From NCBI GenBank assembly GCA_020747015.1, contig JAGTJM010000020.1, positions 603,215-667,214 on the forward strand: a DNA stretch of 64,000 nucleotides, in the 5' to 3' direction. How positions within the stretch are numbered: the first letter of the stretch is position 1; each line of letters starts with the position of its first letter. The notes under the pieces are model-generated. The model was given only the letters and a program-made list of their open reading frames with translations. It had not been told where the DNA came from and did no database searches. This DNA comes from Pyrenochaeta sp. MPI-SDFR-AT-0127. Lineage: Eukaryota; Ascomycota; Dothideomycetes; Pleosporales; Cucurbitariaceae. This document shows, piece by piece, positions 25,545 through 38,112 of the stretch. The translations under genes and the position numbers were made by a program.

Positions 25545-27232
25545 GTTGGACTTTGACCAACAACTTCAAGTAGGGTATCCGTGCGAGGATGCGAGCAGGC
25601 GTCCGTGTTAGATGTTGAGCAGAGAAGAATCCAGACGGGCATTTGCGCCTGTACCGTGGTGTTGCTGTTCCTGGGCGGCGTGGGTGACCTCAGACCGGCC
25701 GCGCGCATGCATGCATGAGATGAGATTCTGGTTCCTGAAGCGAAACAGCAACGACGAGGATGTACCGCAGCAGCGGGGATGGCGCTGACAAAAGGCGCAG
25801 TATGACAGAGGGCCAAACTGAGTAGTGTAAAGCAGCGCGGCAAAGCAGTGGGCTCAGGTGGAAGATGGGAACTGCAGGGAAAGGCCTGGCGCGGCGGGTC
25901 TGCAGCGCGTACTTGAAGAGAAGTCTGGGGACGCTGGTACAAGGCCCTGGTGTGTGCGATGCGGGCTACTGCAGCTTGCGGGAGAGGGGCCCTGTTTGTT
26001 TCGAGCCCAAGCGTGCCGGCGGCGGGTTGGCTTGTGCTGCGAATCCTGGCCGCCATCCGGCCAAGCGACGAGCAACGCGAGCAACGACGTTGGGCTTAGC
26101 GTGTGCGGGTCTCATCGGGGATACGCCCCTCGAACCAACGCGGGCCAGAATTATGCGGCCACCTGGCTCAAGCTTGCGAGTGCATGCTTCCACGCCTGAC
26201 TGCCTGACGAACAAATGGGAAGTCGAGGCGGCCGGGTAGGATCATCCCATCAGGGCCTCGCACCGCTGAGCACGTCTAGGGCCGGCTAATGTGAGGCGTC
26301 CCAAAGGGGCCATGGTCTGAGTGGACGCGCCGTATTGGCATCGCCTCGTGCACCTGGCGCAGTGATGCTGACCGTTGCCCATTCGTGGCGCGCGACAGTG
26401 GGGAGCCCCGAATGCTGCTCAGGTACGCGAGGAGGTGGCGATTCCCACGACCAGGGCAAGACGTCAATCATCGGCAGTGCATAAAGGAGAGACAGAATGT
26501 GTCGACGGCTGAAACGCTTTCGGAAAGCTGTAATAATCGCGCCCATGATGAGTCGAGCCACCAGGCCTCTATTAGGTTTTGCCGACCAGCCACTCAGATT
26601 CGGCAGCGATAATACTTTAGCGCCCAAATGGCAGCGTGCGCTCTGAGTCGCCAACACGATGGCACCCCTGTTGGATTTCTCCGAGTCGACGACTGCGCCC
26701 GTTAGTAAACCAATAGGAAAAGCCATCGCCTGAAAAATGGGCCAGACAAATGCTGATCGTGATCCTTGCATTTCCAAAGCAACAATATAGAAGCAAAACA
26801 AATGCTGACACCGTTCCAATAGCACCGGCGGCGCTGCCACCACGAGGCTTCGTTGAAATGGACATGTCCTGTGGACGCCTCATCGGTAGGGAGAACCACC
26901 ATCTGTTATTGATAGCTCAACGGACGGCATCGGTCCGCCACCGCAGTCCCTGTGTCGGCGAATGGCAGGTACGACCCGCTCCGTAAGCTGTTTTGCCCAA
27001 AATAAGCGTCGTGCTGATGTCGGCGCAGTGCTATTGGGACGATGTCCTTAGCCAATCCAATCTGCGAAATCGGCCTCAAGCCTTGCCCTGCTCGTCATTC
27101 CTTCTATCGCGACCTATTGGTATCGCAGTGAGACATATTTAGCCATCCGGAAGCCTCCTTCTACTCCACTCACTCTCTATTGCAAGCCCGGAAGCTGTCT
27201 ATGCCGTTGGTCCTAAAATCACAAGACTTCAT
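25545..27232. other. 1.7-kb intergenic region
   Basis: GC-rich leader region upstream of the CENP-B-type gene, then sequence 3' of the RBG1 gene. Overlapping open frames on both strands near 25.9-26.9 kb show no conserved motif and look like by-products of GC-rich sequence. Confidence 0.5.
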
Positions 27233-28670
27233 CTATCGTTTGACAATGGTGACTGGCCACACGGTGAGCGAGCTGCACTCCACTAACGGTCTTATATCGG
27301 GTTGTACGTACCAATGTCTTCGTCTGCAAGCTCATGTGAGAGACCCACGCGCTGGGGTTGATGCTTGACTGACTTGCCGTACACGATGGCGTGCTTGAAG
27401 GTCTCAACGATCGTCTTGTGGATCGAATTGCACTATCATTCCGTTAGCGAGTATTGCCATGGCTGCAAGCGAGAGACGGACGAAATCTTCAATGGTGCAA
27501 GCTGTTGATCGCAAGACGACTGGTGCAGAATAATCTGGCATCCTGCCTTTGGGCTTTGTATAGACACGGACGAGATTCAGCTTCTCCCACATCTGTTCGA
27601 GTAGCTCATCGATATTCCAGCCATGCTCAGAGCTGATGGGACAAGCGTTTGGGATTCGATAGAGCAAGTCAAGCTCCTCAATAGTGATGGCGTCGATCTT
27701 GTTCAGCGCGTAGATGACGGGAATATAGCTTCGCCCCTTTGCTTCGACGACATCGATCAGGTCGTCAACAGTAGCATCACAACGAATCGCAACGTCAGCA
27801 TTGGCCATGCGATACTCGTTCAATACAGCTTTGATCTCGTCGTGGTCAATGTGCGATAGCGGCACGGTTGAGGTAATGTTGATTCCGCCCTTGTCCTTTT
27901 TCTTGAGGACAATATTGGGAGGGCTCTTATTGATGCGAATGCCAAAGCCTTCCAGTTCGTTCTCAATAACGCGCTTGTCGGTAAGGGGCTTGTTCACATC
28001 GAGGACGATGAATATCAAATGGCATGTCTTTGCGACTGCAATGACCTGTCGACCACGACCTTTGCCGTCTTTGGCACCTTGGATGATACCGGGAAGATCC
28101 AGAATTTGGATTTTTGCTCCATTGTACTGGACTTGACCGGGCACAGTGGTAAGCTGGACTGTGGTCAGTATTAGGTTCAATGCGTGCGACCGCTTGATAT
28201 ACCGTCGTAAACTCGTATGCAGCGGCTTCAGAGTGCTGCCCGGTCAATTTGCTCATGAGCGTACTCTTGCCAACAGAAGGGAAGCCTATGAAGCCGACAC
28301 TGGCAACACCAGTCCTGGCGACATCGAATCCAACTCCTCCACCGCCGCCACCACTGCTGGGCTCGAGCAATTCTCTCTTGAGCTTAGCAAGTTTTGCCTT
28401 TAATTGTCCTTCTCGGGTATGAGCAATGCAAACACACAGTATCCAATCGCAAAATCGTACCAAGATGGAAAGACGTCGCTTTGTTCTTCTGCGTCTTGGC
28501 CATCTACATCGAATGCGTAAGTCATGGTTTGGGAATGGCAATGTGGGCGTTGTCTTACTTCGGCCTCGATGTCTTTGATCTGTCCCGAATATACATATTA
28601 GCACCGCGAAAATGAGGAAAACTCTGAAAACAACACAGTGGGTACTCGCCTTGTCCACTGTAGTCGCCAT
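27233..28670 (-). CDS. RBG1: DRG-family GTP-binding protein Rbg1/DRG1
   Basis: Cytosolic GTPase of the Obg/DRG class; yeast Rbg1 binds ribosomes with Tma46. Seven minus-strand exons: 28670-28650, 28579-28559, 28503-28461, 28408-28203, 28153-27482, 27432-27312 and 27252-27233. They total 367 residues, the usual DRG1 length. Motifs are G1 GFPSVGKST, G3 DLPGI, G4 NKID and G5 SSEHGWN. The C-terminal TGS region runs CNSIHKTIVETFKHAIVYGK and ends ADEDIVTIVKR. Four exons are tiny (20-43 nt). Reading phase requires the first intron (28649-28580) to begin with GC (AAG/GCGAGT); the GT one base further on would break the frame. The acceptor giving HLGQLKAKL was chosen by family conservation. Confidence 0.93.
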
Positions 28671-29216
28671 TTTGACTGTCTCTTATCGTCTTCCCGGGCG
28701 TGGAGGGGTACTGGAGGTGGATGTGGTTGTCACAGAAATTTGATGTGTATGGCTGCCCATGACGCGCGAGGGGCAAAGGGCAGGCCGGCGAATCGTTTTG
28801 CCGCTACCCATGCGCCACCTGCATACACAGCTTCCATTGCAGCTTCGAAAGCTTCCTTCGCGAAGCTGACCTTTCCGATGCAAGCCGCGAAACATGCTCC
28901 AGTTCGCCGACTACACGTTGCGTCTAGGAAACAACGTTTGGCATACGCAAGTGGTGCGACCGTGGAGCCGGCTGACAAGCAAACCAACATCACACGCTTG
29001 CTTCCCGCGCAAATTCTTACATAATTGGAGCAAGCCATTCCTGCACAAGCGACATTGAACAGATACACGTGTCTCGTCGTCGTCTCCGCTTCTTATCTAT
29101 AAGGGCTTTATCTGTCGTATCTTTCTCTCCACCTCCGCTGCATTGATCTCCACTGCCGTAGTTGACTCAACACACGTGCCTGCTTCAGAAAACGTTCCAC
29201 AAGCCATCACACCGAT
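28671..29216. other. Divergent promoter region, RBG1 / cysteine dioxygenase
   Basis: About 550 bp between two divergently transcribed genes. An open frame exists on each strand (28730-29068 minus; 28638-29024 plus), but neither has a recognisable motif. Confidence 0.5.
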
Positions 29217-30226
29217 ATGCCTAGTCTCACTGCGCAGCACGACGGCCTCCAAACCCTTGTGCATACTCTCAATGAAAAACTTGGTCCTTGTTCAGGCATT
29301 GACTCTGATGATGTGAACGCCAACGAGCTCCAGCAACTGATGAGGGACTACATGTCGGATGAGTCAGAGTGGGCCAAATACTTCTTCCCATCGTCCAGCG
29401 TCCCGTATACAAGGAATCTGGTTGACAAAGGCAACGGTAAATGTAATCTAGTAAGTTTTGTGCCTTGGGCAGAGAAGATTACTACTAAATCATAAAGCTT
29501 ATCCTAGTGTGGTCGCCTGGGAAAGGCAGTCCCATCCATGAGTAAGTTCGTCTTTGTGCAGCGACAATTAACACTAGGACTACACTGAGATAACGGCACT
29601 TTCGCTGTCGATGGCTTTGTTCTCCTGAGTGACGAAGCGACGTTTGTCGCCGATCTAAAGATCGATGCGTCTTATCGCAGGAGACACGCCGGTAAGAACG
29701 ACCACATTTCGATTTCCCAATGATCTTTCAACAAATGTCATCGCGGCCACCTCCCAGGACACATACGTGGACGCTTTCCGAATTGCACAAGTATAGCCAA
29801 AGTTCAGCACTAACGTTGGACAGCCATGCGAACGCACATTGTATCATGAAAGTTCTCAAAGGGAAACTTACTGAAACCCGCTATGCGTGGCCTACTATCG
29901 ATCTCAACAACGCCGAAGACCGCCCATTGCAGGTCATCTCCGACAAGACATACGAAATGAACCAAGTGACCTACATGTCCGATAAGCTCGGCCTCCACCG
30001 CATCAAGAATGCCGATCCCAACGCATACGCCGTCTCTCTTCACTGTGGGCCTCACACCACATGCATGTCTGATTGCAAATACTAATGATTTCCAGTATAC
30101 ACTCCTCCAAACGCCGCAGTCTACGGTTGCAACACCTTCGATGAGAACACGGGGCACGTCAATCACATCAAGAAGTGCAGCGTCTTCTCCGAGTATGGCA
30201 ATCCAGTTCGCGAATACCAGCCCTGA
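29217..30226 (+). CDS. CDO1: Cysteine dioxygenase
   Basis: Cytosolic non-heme iron enzyme of the cupin fold that oxidises cysteine to cysteine sulfinate, the entry step of cysteine catabolism. Four exons (29217-29450, 29498-29541, 29824-30044, 30096-30226) give 209 residues, normal length. The three iron-binding histidines are visible: SPIHDHANAHC gives H92 and H94, and LGLHRI gives H151. Cys99 and Tyr168 (SLHLYTPPNAA) match the pair that forms the Cys-Tyr crosslink in the mammalian enzyme. Intron 2 is 282 nt and splits the Asp codon between the first two iron ligands. The other introns are 47 and 51 nt. Confidence 0.93.
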
Positions 30227-31511
30227 CGTCGCACATCGTGAAGGTTTCATGGTGATTTTAGCCCTCAACTCTTGCAACCGTTACGATACTTAGTTTTTGG
30301 AAAAGGGGCCGTTCGGAGTTTTGAATATCTTTGCTGAGTATGGGACCACTAGGCATGAGGATGCAGGATCGCGTCAGGTGAAGCGCTGTTCACTAGCGAT
30401 ACCCGCTATGGAGTGTCTCGAAAATGCTTCATATAGCATTCTTTGTACTGTTGGTGCATGGGAATAAATTGAATACCTCTTCATATGGACAATTATCTTT
30501 TCCAGTCTCGAGTCAAGATCCTCACATCAACTTTAGTGTTCCCGTCAACTTGATAACACTACCTCATCGGCCATCCTTGAGCCCTTTAATTTCATACGCA
30601 TTCTATCCGAAAAACTTCCCTCCCATATGCTATCAATCACCAGACATACTTCCTCATCTTGCTCTTCATCCACCCCAACTCCTCACACTTTTCCTTCATG
30701 ACTTCTTCTTCACCCTCTAAATTGATCTAACTAGCCTACTCTTTCTCCTCACTACTAATCTCTACCCTCCAAGTTCTATCATTGGTTTTCCTCCGCAAAT
30801 ACCATGACTAGCAGTACACACTTCAACTTACCCTTGTGCAAAAGTCTCAAGGCCAATGGCCACCCTCGTTTCCACCATCCACATTGTGGATCAGACTGCT
30901 TCGTCACAGTACTGCACCTGGCTCATCAACACGTTGGTCGTGACTGCAGTTTTGAATGAGAAGTTTCAATGGCGGCCGACTTGAGCCATGCACTAAGTTT
31001 TACATCATTTCATATGCTGCTCACTTGTATGAGGTGAATTACGTTTGTGGCTGTCAATTAATGAGCAAACTACTACTATGACGAACAGTACCCAGGTTCA
31101 GAATCATTTGGTGTCTATCTCCATGGGTGGTTGATTGTATGCGGATCTCAATCGATTGGGCAGCACTGGAGGCACTGAGATAGCCGATGGTACATAAGAG
31201 CCTGCTTTGTTTTAAAAGATGCAGAGGTCGTTGCTTGTCGAGTTGTCCCAGGCTTGATTTTCGGCTCAGTACTCGAGGCTTGCTAGCGTATCCTACCTGT
31301 CTGTTGTTTTCGACCACAGACGTTACTCTGCTTTGCTCTCTACTTCCATTCGAGCGGCATTACAAGGCGTGAGCTTCAGGTAACGACGAACACATAATTG
31401 TATTATGGATACCCATCAGGTCAATAGTTTTCAATATTTCATTACCGTCCTTTCAGTATTACTACAGCACTCTAAAATTTGAATATCCACATTACCCAAG
31501 ATGCTCAGTGA
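30227..31511. other. 1.3-kb intergenic region between convergent genes
   Basis: Contains pyrimidine-rich stretches (about 30590-30780) but no supported gene. Both neighbouring genes end here, so 3' UTRs are expected. Confidence 0.55.
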
Positions 31512-34500
31512 TTACGGCCCAGGAAACCCTATCTCCTCTCTATTGTCATCAATGACTCTACCATACCTATTTGGTGTTAGTTCAAAATCCATCTTCAAGA
31601 TATGAGAATTCACAACTTACTCTAGCAAAAGCCGAAAGAACCAAACCTCAAAGTCTACATTCCGTAACACCTTATCATGCCATTCCGTGCTCCGTTGAGC
31701 GATCTCTCGTGCCTTGCGCTCTCCCAGGGAATCGCCGTTGCCGCTCTTATCTGGCGACCTTTCGGACAAGGTAGATCTCTCATCGTGGAAGGCCCTGTCT
31801 CCACTGAACCACCTTATCAGGTCCAGATGCTCATCACCTCTCAAGCTCAGTGGTATGTAATGTACCCAAGGCTTCAACCAGTCAGAATGCCACTCCCGAA
31901 AAATGGCCATCTTGTATGTGAGGCTACGACTCTTCAGGAAACTATAGAACCGACCTGAGAACGCATTGCCGTCCATGTCGAGTAGGTGCTTGTGATACCA
32001 CGCGTTCTGCCCATCAACTCGGTCTGTGACGTGGAAAAACTCCTTCTGCGCATCGCAGTCCCCAGGGTCGCATTGCCCGATATGGCTAAACTTGACATTG
32101 ATGAGATGTTTGAGGGATCTGCGATCAATCTCTGTTACAGAATAGGTTGCAGGAGATGTATTAGCATCCCTAGAGTCTGAGCCAGAAACGAGCACTTTTG
32201 CTTTGTCAGGAGCGTTAAGCCGCTGCACAATGTGTTGACGGTGCTGATGTCTCCAGCCGCCATTGCGACTAAAGCCACCTGTGGTAGAGCCACGCCAGTA
32301 CATACTGTTGGTTTTATTCTCCCATGTAGTGTCGTGCGTTGCATCATAGCCCACCTTCCCGACCCAGTACCAAGGACTGGGATAGAGGAGGTCTTGAAAG
32401 CTAGATATCTTTGATGGGGAGAAGACAGGTGTAAGCTCATGAATGATGTTGAAGGCATTAGGACGCTCAAAGAAACCGAAGGTCGACGAGAGCGATGGCG
32501 AATTGCAAATGTCAGAGAATGCGGTCGCATTGTAGATGTAGTTGAGAGGTCCGGCTGCATATGCGGTGAGGTTGTCAGCTGCGTAGTCTTCAAATGTTTG
32601 TGCCTGGCTATTTGCGGGGCATGACAGTCGAGAATGTGTCCACGTCTGTTGATGTGCAAATCTGTTGAATCTGGTTGTGCTCGATTCCGTAAATCGTGTA
32701 CCATCATTCATATCACTAGGCCGGCTTGAGAAAGCATTGCGAGGTGCTGCATTCTTCGCAGCACGCGGTAGAACTTCCGCTCGCGCCTTGGCTATCATGG
32801 AGTATAGTAGGTTGTTGGGTACGACAACTCGAGGCTCATCGTGCATATTGAAACCGAGATCCATGTCTGGCAAGAATTGTACAAACTTCTCCATCATGCC
32901 GGTGGTAGCTTGTTGTTGCCATTCTTCTCCATGCTCAAAGTTCTCAATCGCCCCGTGTCGAATAGCCACTGCGATCAATGCACTATCTTCGTGGCCAAGC
33001 GCGTTGGTAATGCGAGACCGTATTGTTGCCGGCTTGATTGCCCAGAATGGAAGTAGCATTTCATTGATCGTATCAAATTCATCAATCATCACTACCCCGT
33101 TCCGGGTAGCAAACTCGTACCACTTGTCAAAGTGCGGAGGAGGTGATATTCCATTCCTACGGCGGTACTCCCGAACGGCATCGGCAAGAGACTTTGATTG
33201 TCGATTTAGGGTGTTTTGAAAATCTGCCTCTGCAGCATCAATCAATTGAGCGGCTGGGTGTCCCTTGCTGAGGTCGATTGGGACTGGGTCAAAGGGAGAT
33301 GTTGGAGGGATAGCGGCAAAAGTGAAGGGGGTATCGAGGGCGGATTGATGCTTTTGAGATCCGGACGCAAAGTAAAACAATATAAAACCAATAGAAAGCG
33401 CTGTAACTCCAGAGATGATGCGTCTAATGCGTACTGAACTCCGCATGTCTACGAATGGGGCGCCAGATGACGACCCAGGTGAATATAGAAGCGACGACAA
33501 GCCGTATATGATGGTGAACCAGATACCAGAAAAGGAAGATGTTATGTAAAGCTTGGCGCATAGAATGGAAAATAAGGCAAGAAGTGTCGTATGTACAGCG
33601 CCTTGCTGAACAAGCTATACAGCCATGTTAGCGGCTGAGTGATTGATGTCATAGGCTGAATCTGGAGAGCCAAGGCGGAAAGATGAGAACCAAGTTGAGA
33701 CGGGCTCAGAGTATGCAAACGAGTGGAGAAAGATAGTACTTACGGTGATAAAAGTAAGGATATTCACCAAGACGTTCACAGGTATCATCCATAAAACCTG
33801 CTGCAGGATCCGGTAATTATGTACAGTTCTCCAGTCCTGGTCATATTCTTTGTACACAGGCTCCCAGGAAATTGAGCTCGCGGTCAACGAGGGTTCCATG
33901 AGACATGATGCAATGCCGCATATGGTCGCAATGGTGACGGCAATGTCTCGCAGTGTAGCTAACTGCTGCTCTTTCCGGGCACCGCTAATCGAACTGCGGC
34001 GTGTTGACGACGAAAGCCCGCGTGTTTTGGCCTCGCGCTCATCTGTCTCGCCTTTTCCAGCACACTCGAACAGCACCAAGCCAGTTGCTGCAAATATGAT
34101 ACTGCTGAAACCGAGGGCGGAGCTCGTGGACGCAGTATAGATAGCAAGGACAGCACTCGCAGAGACAGTGAGAGACGCCAATAGCCGGTAGGACCCAGAG
34201 TGCGAATGGCTATCGGAAGAAGGCGTGGTCTCTGCCGCGGGATCATCGAGGAGAGTGTGGGTCGGCAATGCGACATGCTTCGCTAGTATGTCATTCTCCG
34301 AAAAGAGGACAACAAAGAGGGGAAGAAGAGCCTGTCTAGGAGTCAGTCAACTGCAATGCATATATTCTCCCAGATCATGACTACTTTTGTCACCCAGATT
34401 CCCTCCTTGTCGCAGGCGGCTCTGTCGCATATCTGAGACAGGCCTAGGAAAGCGCCGGCCAGCCAAGCTGTTCTTCTCGTTTGGCTGTTAGTGTTTGAAT

Positions 34501-34684
34501 AAATTCCTACGCGGAATATTGTCGGTATCCAGACTAGCAGCCATGAGACTGCAGCTATAAGCAGCGAGTGTTGAACGGGGCTGTGAACATTGGTGACGGT
34601 CGCGAGAGTGCTGAACAGCAGCGGAAGGCACAGCCGGTGGTACTTGAGGACATTTTCGGATATCAGGGATACGACCGGGTGCAT
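31512..34684 (-). CDS. GT90 (CAP10-like) glycosyltransferase with multi-pass membrane N-terminus
   Basis: Large membrane glycosyltransferase related to the cryptococcal capsule proteins Cap10/Cxt1 (GT90; O-xylosyl or O-glucosyl transfer in the secretory pathway). Four minus-strand exons (34684-34385, 34331-33744, 33614-31621, 31566-31512) give 978 residues, typical of this ascomycete subgroup. Introns are 53, 129 and 54 nt. Residues 1-~310 hold several hydrophobic segments. The C-terminal ~400 residues hold the CAP10 region, with PSPWYWVGKVGYD, MYWRGSTTGGF, GNAFSGRFYSFLKS and HYIPLSLRGDEHLDLIRWF. The small last exon completes the helix as LLLEYGRVIDDNRE. The exact acceptor and sugar donor are unknown. 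A TAG lies 15 bases upstream of the ATG in frame. Confidence 0.88.
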
Positions 34685-34825
34685 TGGAGAGAGAGTAGAC
34701 TATCGCTCGTCGGAGGGCATCGAATTGTCTGGCATGGGTTGGGTCTTGATGTTGAGACAAATTGTTGCCGACCGTCAACGCGGACGCAGAAGGACCGTGC
34801 ATATCTCCCAGGGTCGAACTCCCCA

Positions 34826-34926
34826 GTGACGCCATGCCTGCAATGCCACGCCCTCCTGCACTTCACACCAGCAACAATTGAAGAAGAATTGCGGCACAGC
34901 GTCAGCAGACCGAAGTGGACTGGATG
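34826..34926 (+). repeat. Left copy of a ~100-bp block shared with 41227-41327
   Basis: Aligns without gaps to the sequence that follows the stop codon of the Ulp1/zinc-finger gene, at roughly 70% identity by eye. It includes a perfectly shared 20-mer at 34877-34896. Same orientation as the right copy. It lies just upstream of the GT90 start codon. Confidence 0.75.
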
Positions 34927-36783
34927 CGTAGCATCGACCGTGACCTGAAAGACAATACTGCTCTTGGGCACACAGATTGGGCACGATCACAGCCGCGTAG
35001 CCATAATGGGGCCTTAGACCATGGCGTCGGCTAATTTACAATGTCAACGAGAGACATGGTGGCTCAAACTCTCGCATAACTTCAAAAGAGGAGCCGATTT
35101 ACACGGCGATGGAAAGACGATAGCGTGCTCCATCCGACCTCCGTTGACAATCCCTATTTACCGTGGTTTCAAGAAAGGCTATAAACCAAGGCGAAACCTA
35201 GGATATAGTAGCAGCGATCGTACAAACTTCGAAAAGCCGCCGAAGCAATTCTCCAAAAATCGTAAGACGGCCGGGTGTCAACCTTGCTCAGTGAAGAGCA
35301 CCGGTCGATGTCGGGAAACCTCGACGGCTCCTTCTGGAGCCTGAAGAGGGGGAACGAGAGAGTGCAGGATATCCTCGTCCTGCGGTTAGCCCAGTTACAG
35401 CGGAGCAACCCAGCCTCTACAAAATACGCACTCTGGAGCTGACGATGTGCACGCCGTGACGTGCGCCCAGAGGTTGTGATTTTGCGGATAGAGAAGCAAA
35501 GTTGTTTGTGGCCGGCTTGATATTGTCTTCGAGCGTGCGCCAAGCACCGGCTGGAAAAACGCGTGGCCGTGGTGAAGTGAAAATGAAGCTGATACTTGCA
35601 GTGACTGTGGAATCTGTGTTCTCAATTTATTGTATCGACCTTCTTTTGTGAGGCACTGCTTATGCACCTAGTACGAAACTCACTAACACGAAACCCTCGA
35701 TATCCTTAATGGATGACATCGGCCTCCTCTTAAACAACTTCCCTCATCTAGCCCTTTTACATCTTCAGTATGTCTACGATGCACTAACACCATTGGCCAG
35801 ACACCACCCTGTATATCTTCCTTTTCCACTCTCCATCATGTCGATTCCGGTCTTCTCCCTACATTCATGATCCACCACTTCCAGCACTCAAATAAAACAC
35901 ACCTTTATGGTGTTTGATTCGCTTCTCGCCGCCTCAGTTCTCGCCTGGCCTCTTCAGTCCCTGTCTGCTCGGTAGCCTCGAAGTGGCTGTGTTGAATACG
36001 TTCGGCTTGAATCCTACCCCCTATAATCTCTATTATCATCCTATATCATAGGCTTCGTCGTCCAGGAACCACCCAGAATTTAAAAGCTTCAGATCGAATA
36101 AAGGATATGAGGGATACATTGCGCTCCCTACTCATCCACCCCGTTTGGTTCTCGTGCCTGTGCAGAGAAGGTTGCTCAACCGAAAAACATGCATCAATAC
36201 CGACGGAGGTATGCAACACCAGTGTCTAGTTCATTTGTCGATAGCTTGAATGCATTGGGTACTCTCAGGAGGTGTCAACGGCGTTGCAATGACCAAGCAT
36301 ATTGTTCATTGAAGCCTGCAATCGTAGTATTCTGTCTTTATCGTATGGATGAAGATTGGCTTCAGCAAGCCCTAACTATGGGCTTCCCGAGCAGATACAC
36401 AAGTTTGGAGACACTGTCAATTCTTCGCTCGCAATATAGTTATTATTTCATTTATTCAACTCTTTGTCAAATCCGTCTCTCTTCATACTCTTCCTTCTCT
36501 TGCGCTCTTTTGTCAAGCGCCCCTAGTTCTACACGTCCATGGCAGATGAATTCACTCCTGAGTAACCAAGGCAACTCGGAAATGCATGGCCATAACCATG
36601 TTCTTGACAGAAACCATCGTTTGCCAGCTATGAGGGGACCTCAGCACAGCCAGGTCATATACGATGCACTTGTCAGAATGCACCAACACAAGAGTTGAAG
36701 GTAGATTCAGCGAGCTTCAACAATGGCCATGAATAATATTAGAGATCAATCAAGGATAACCATTGGTGAGCCGGGTTGATGGT

Positions 36784-36810
36784 GGTGGTCGATGGTGGTC
36801 GATGGTGGTC
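36784..36810 (+). repeat. Decanucleotide tandem repeat GGTGGTCGAT
   Basis: Nearly three perfect copies of the 10-bp unit, about 320 bp upstream of the RS-repeat frame. Confidence 0.85.
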
Positions 36811-37133
36811 GTTCCTTCCTCCTGAGCATTCCTTCCCTCAACAAATGACGCGATGGTCCAATGACCCTTAATGATCATAAATCCCCCGCCAGATCCATTT
36901 CTTCTTCTTTACCTTCCCATGACGGTCCGATCCCGTTGTGGCACTCTTCGACTCTTGTTGTGAGAGACGCTGTTGTGTATAGAAGGTCAGACCTGTGAAC
37001 TCTTAAATGAGATCGCAGAGTCACCCGGTGCTCTACCACCTTCAAGTGTTTGTCTTTGACAGCTTTGGGGGTCGTATTTTGTCGGTTTCTGTAACTAGGA
37101 TTTTCTTAGTTTACAGACTTTTTTCTTTTCATC

Positions 37134-38112
37134 ATGTCTTCAGGCATTCGCCAAAAGGCCCAGCTTCCAGGTAAGCGACAGCGCCAGGAACTCAAGGCTG
37201 GCAGGTCTCCTCGTACAGATAACGAGAGAAACTATATACAGACCCGCTTGAACAAGTACGGTCCAGCCCGCAGCAGGTCGCCGTCACCAAGGAGGCGGCC
37301 AGAGCGACATCATTCTCGCTCCCCATCGCGGGATCCGTCGTTCTCCAGGACTGGGGAACGACGGAGACATGATAATAGGTCCCTATCTCGTGAAAGGATG
37401 TCGCCCAGGGCGAGAGAATCACGGAGACGAGGTGATCGGTCGCAGTCGCCGGCAAGACGATTGTCCAGGAGTAGGGACCGACGGAGACATGGCGATCGGT
37501 CACGGCTCCTGAAAGACGGTCATCACGGACCAGGGAGCGGCGAAGATACGATGATCGTTCACGATCTCATGAAAGACTGGCATAAAATACGAAAGACCGA
37601 CGAAGATATGGTGATCGGTCACGATCACCAGCAAGACGGACTTCTAGGAGCAGGGAACGGCGGAGACATGGTGATTGGCCACGGTCTCCTAAAGGACGTT
37701 CGTCGAGTACCAGGGATTCACGGCGATATAACCATCGGTCACGCTCTCCTGGAAGACACTACGATTCCAGGTCTCATCACTCGCCGCGTTCGTCCCGCAC
37801 TGGAAACAGCTACCGGGATCAATCACCTCCGCGGCTCTCGCAGATTGACAGGTACCGGCTGAGTAATAGGTCCAGGGGCAGACGATCTCGATCACCAAGG
37901 GACTTCTATCGGGATCGACGCTCTCGAAGTCGCTCCCTCGCCAGACCCAGAGAAGAGAATGGTCACCGACCAGAAGGTCGCCAGAACGACGGGCTAATCT
38001 GTGGACACCAAAGGATAGCTCACCTCGCCGCCAGAGAGAGAGAAAAAACCACTCCCCGCGAGCTGAAAGGTCGACAAAAACCACAACACAAACGGAAGAT
38101 ACCTCTAACACA
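37134..38112 (+). pseudogene. Decayed RS-dipeptide-repeat N-terminal region of the Ulp1 locus
   Basis: Starts at ATG 37134 with an Arg/Ser-rich domain (SRSPSPRRRPERHHSRSPSR and similar) of the type found in splicing factors. RS coding continues, but in three successive frames. A one-base loss near 37501-37506 shifts the frame, the shifted frame meets TAA at 37583-37585, and a further shift between about 37900 and 37970 leads into the frame of the downstream 38113 ORF (SPTRRSPERRANLWTPKDS...). The originally intended protein was probably one polypeptide of RS domain, linker, protease and zinc fingers. Alternative introns that would rescue all the shifts were not found. The downstream protease may still be made from ATG 38113. 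Confidence 0.6.
37310..37780 (+). repeat. 60-bp coding minisatellite (about 7-8 degenerate units)
   Basis: Each unit encodes about 20 residues of the form DRSRSPARRxSRSRERRRHG. Three consecutive boundaries are clear near 37431, 37491 and 37610. The unit beginning near 37491 is 59 bp, one base short, and this loss is what breaks the frame. Confidence 0.75.

Larger units (their letters stand above)
34685..37133. other. 2.4-kb region between GT90 gene and the Ulp1 locus
   Basis: Holds the left copy of the shared block (34826-34926) and a short GGTGGTCGAT tandem run. A 169-codon frame at 36189-36698 has no recognised motif and is not annotated as a gene. Confidence 0.5.

Noticed and set aside
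25858..26239. Overlapping frames of 113 and 124 codons near the CENP-B-type gene leader
   Set aside because: Gly/Arg/Ala-rich translations caused by GC-rich sequence; no domain.
28730..29068. 112-codon minus-strand frame in the RBG1/CDO1 promoter region
   Set aside because: Opposed by a plus-strand frame of similar length; no recognisable motif; likely chance.
34800..34870. Minus-strand A-box-like and B-box-like pair (TGGCATTGCAGG ... AGTTCGACCC)
   Set aside because: No paired acceptor or anticodon stem; the similarity is not kept in the related block at 41.2 kb.
36189..36698. 169-codon plus-strand frame
   Set aside because: Irregular composition, no motif, inside a repeat-bearing intergenic region.
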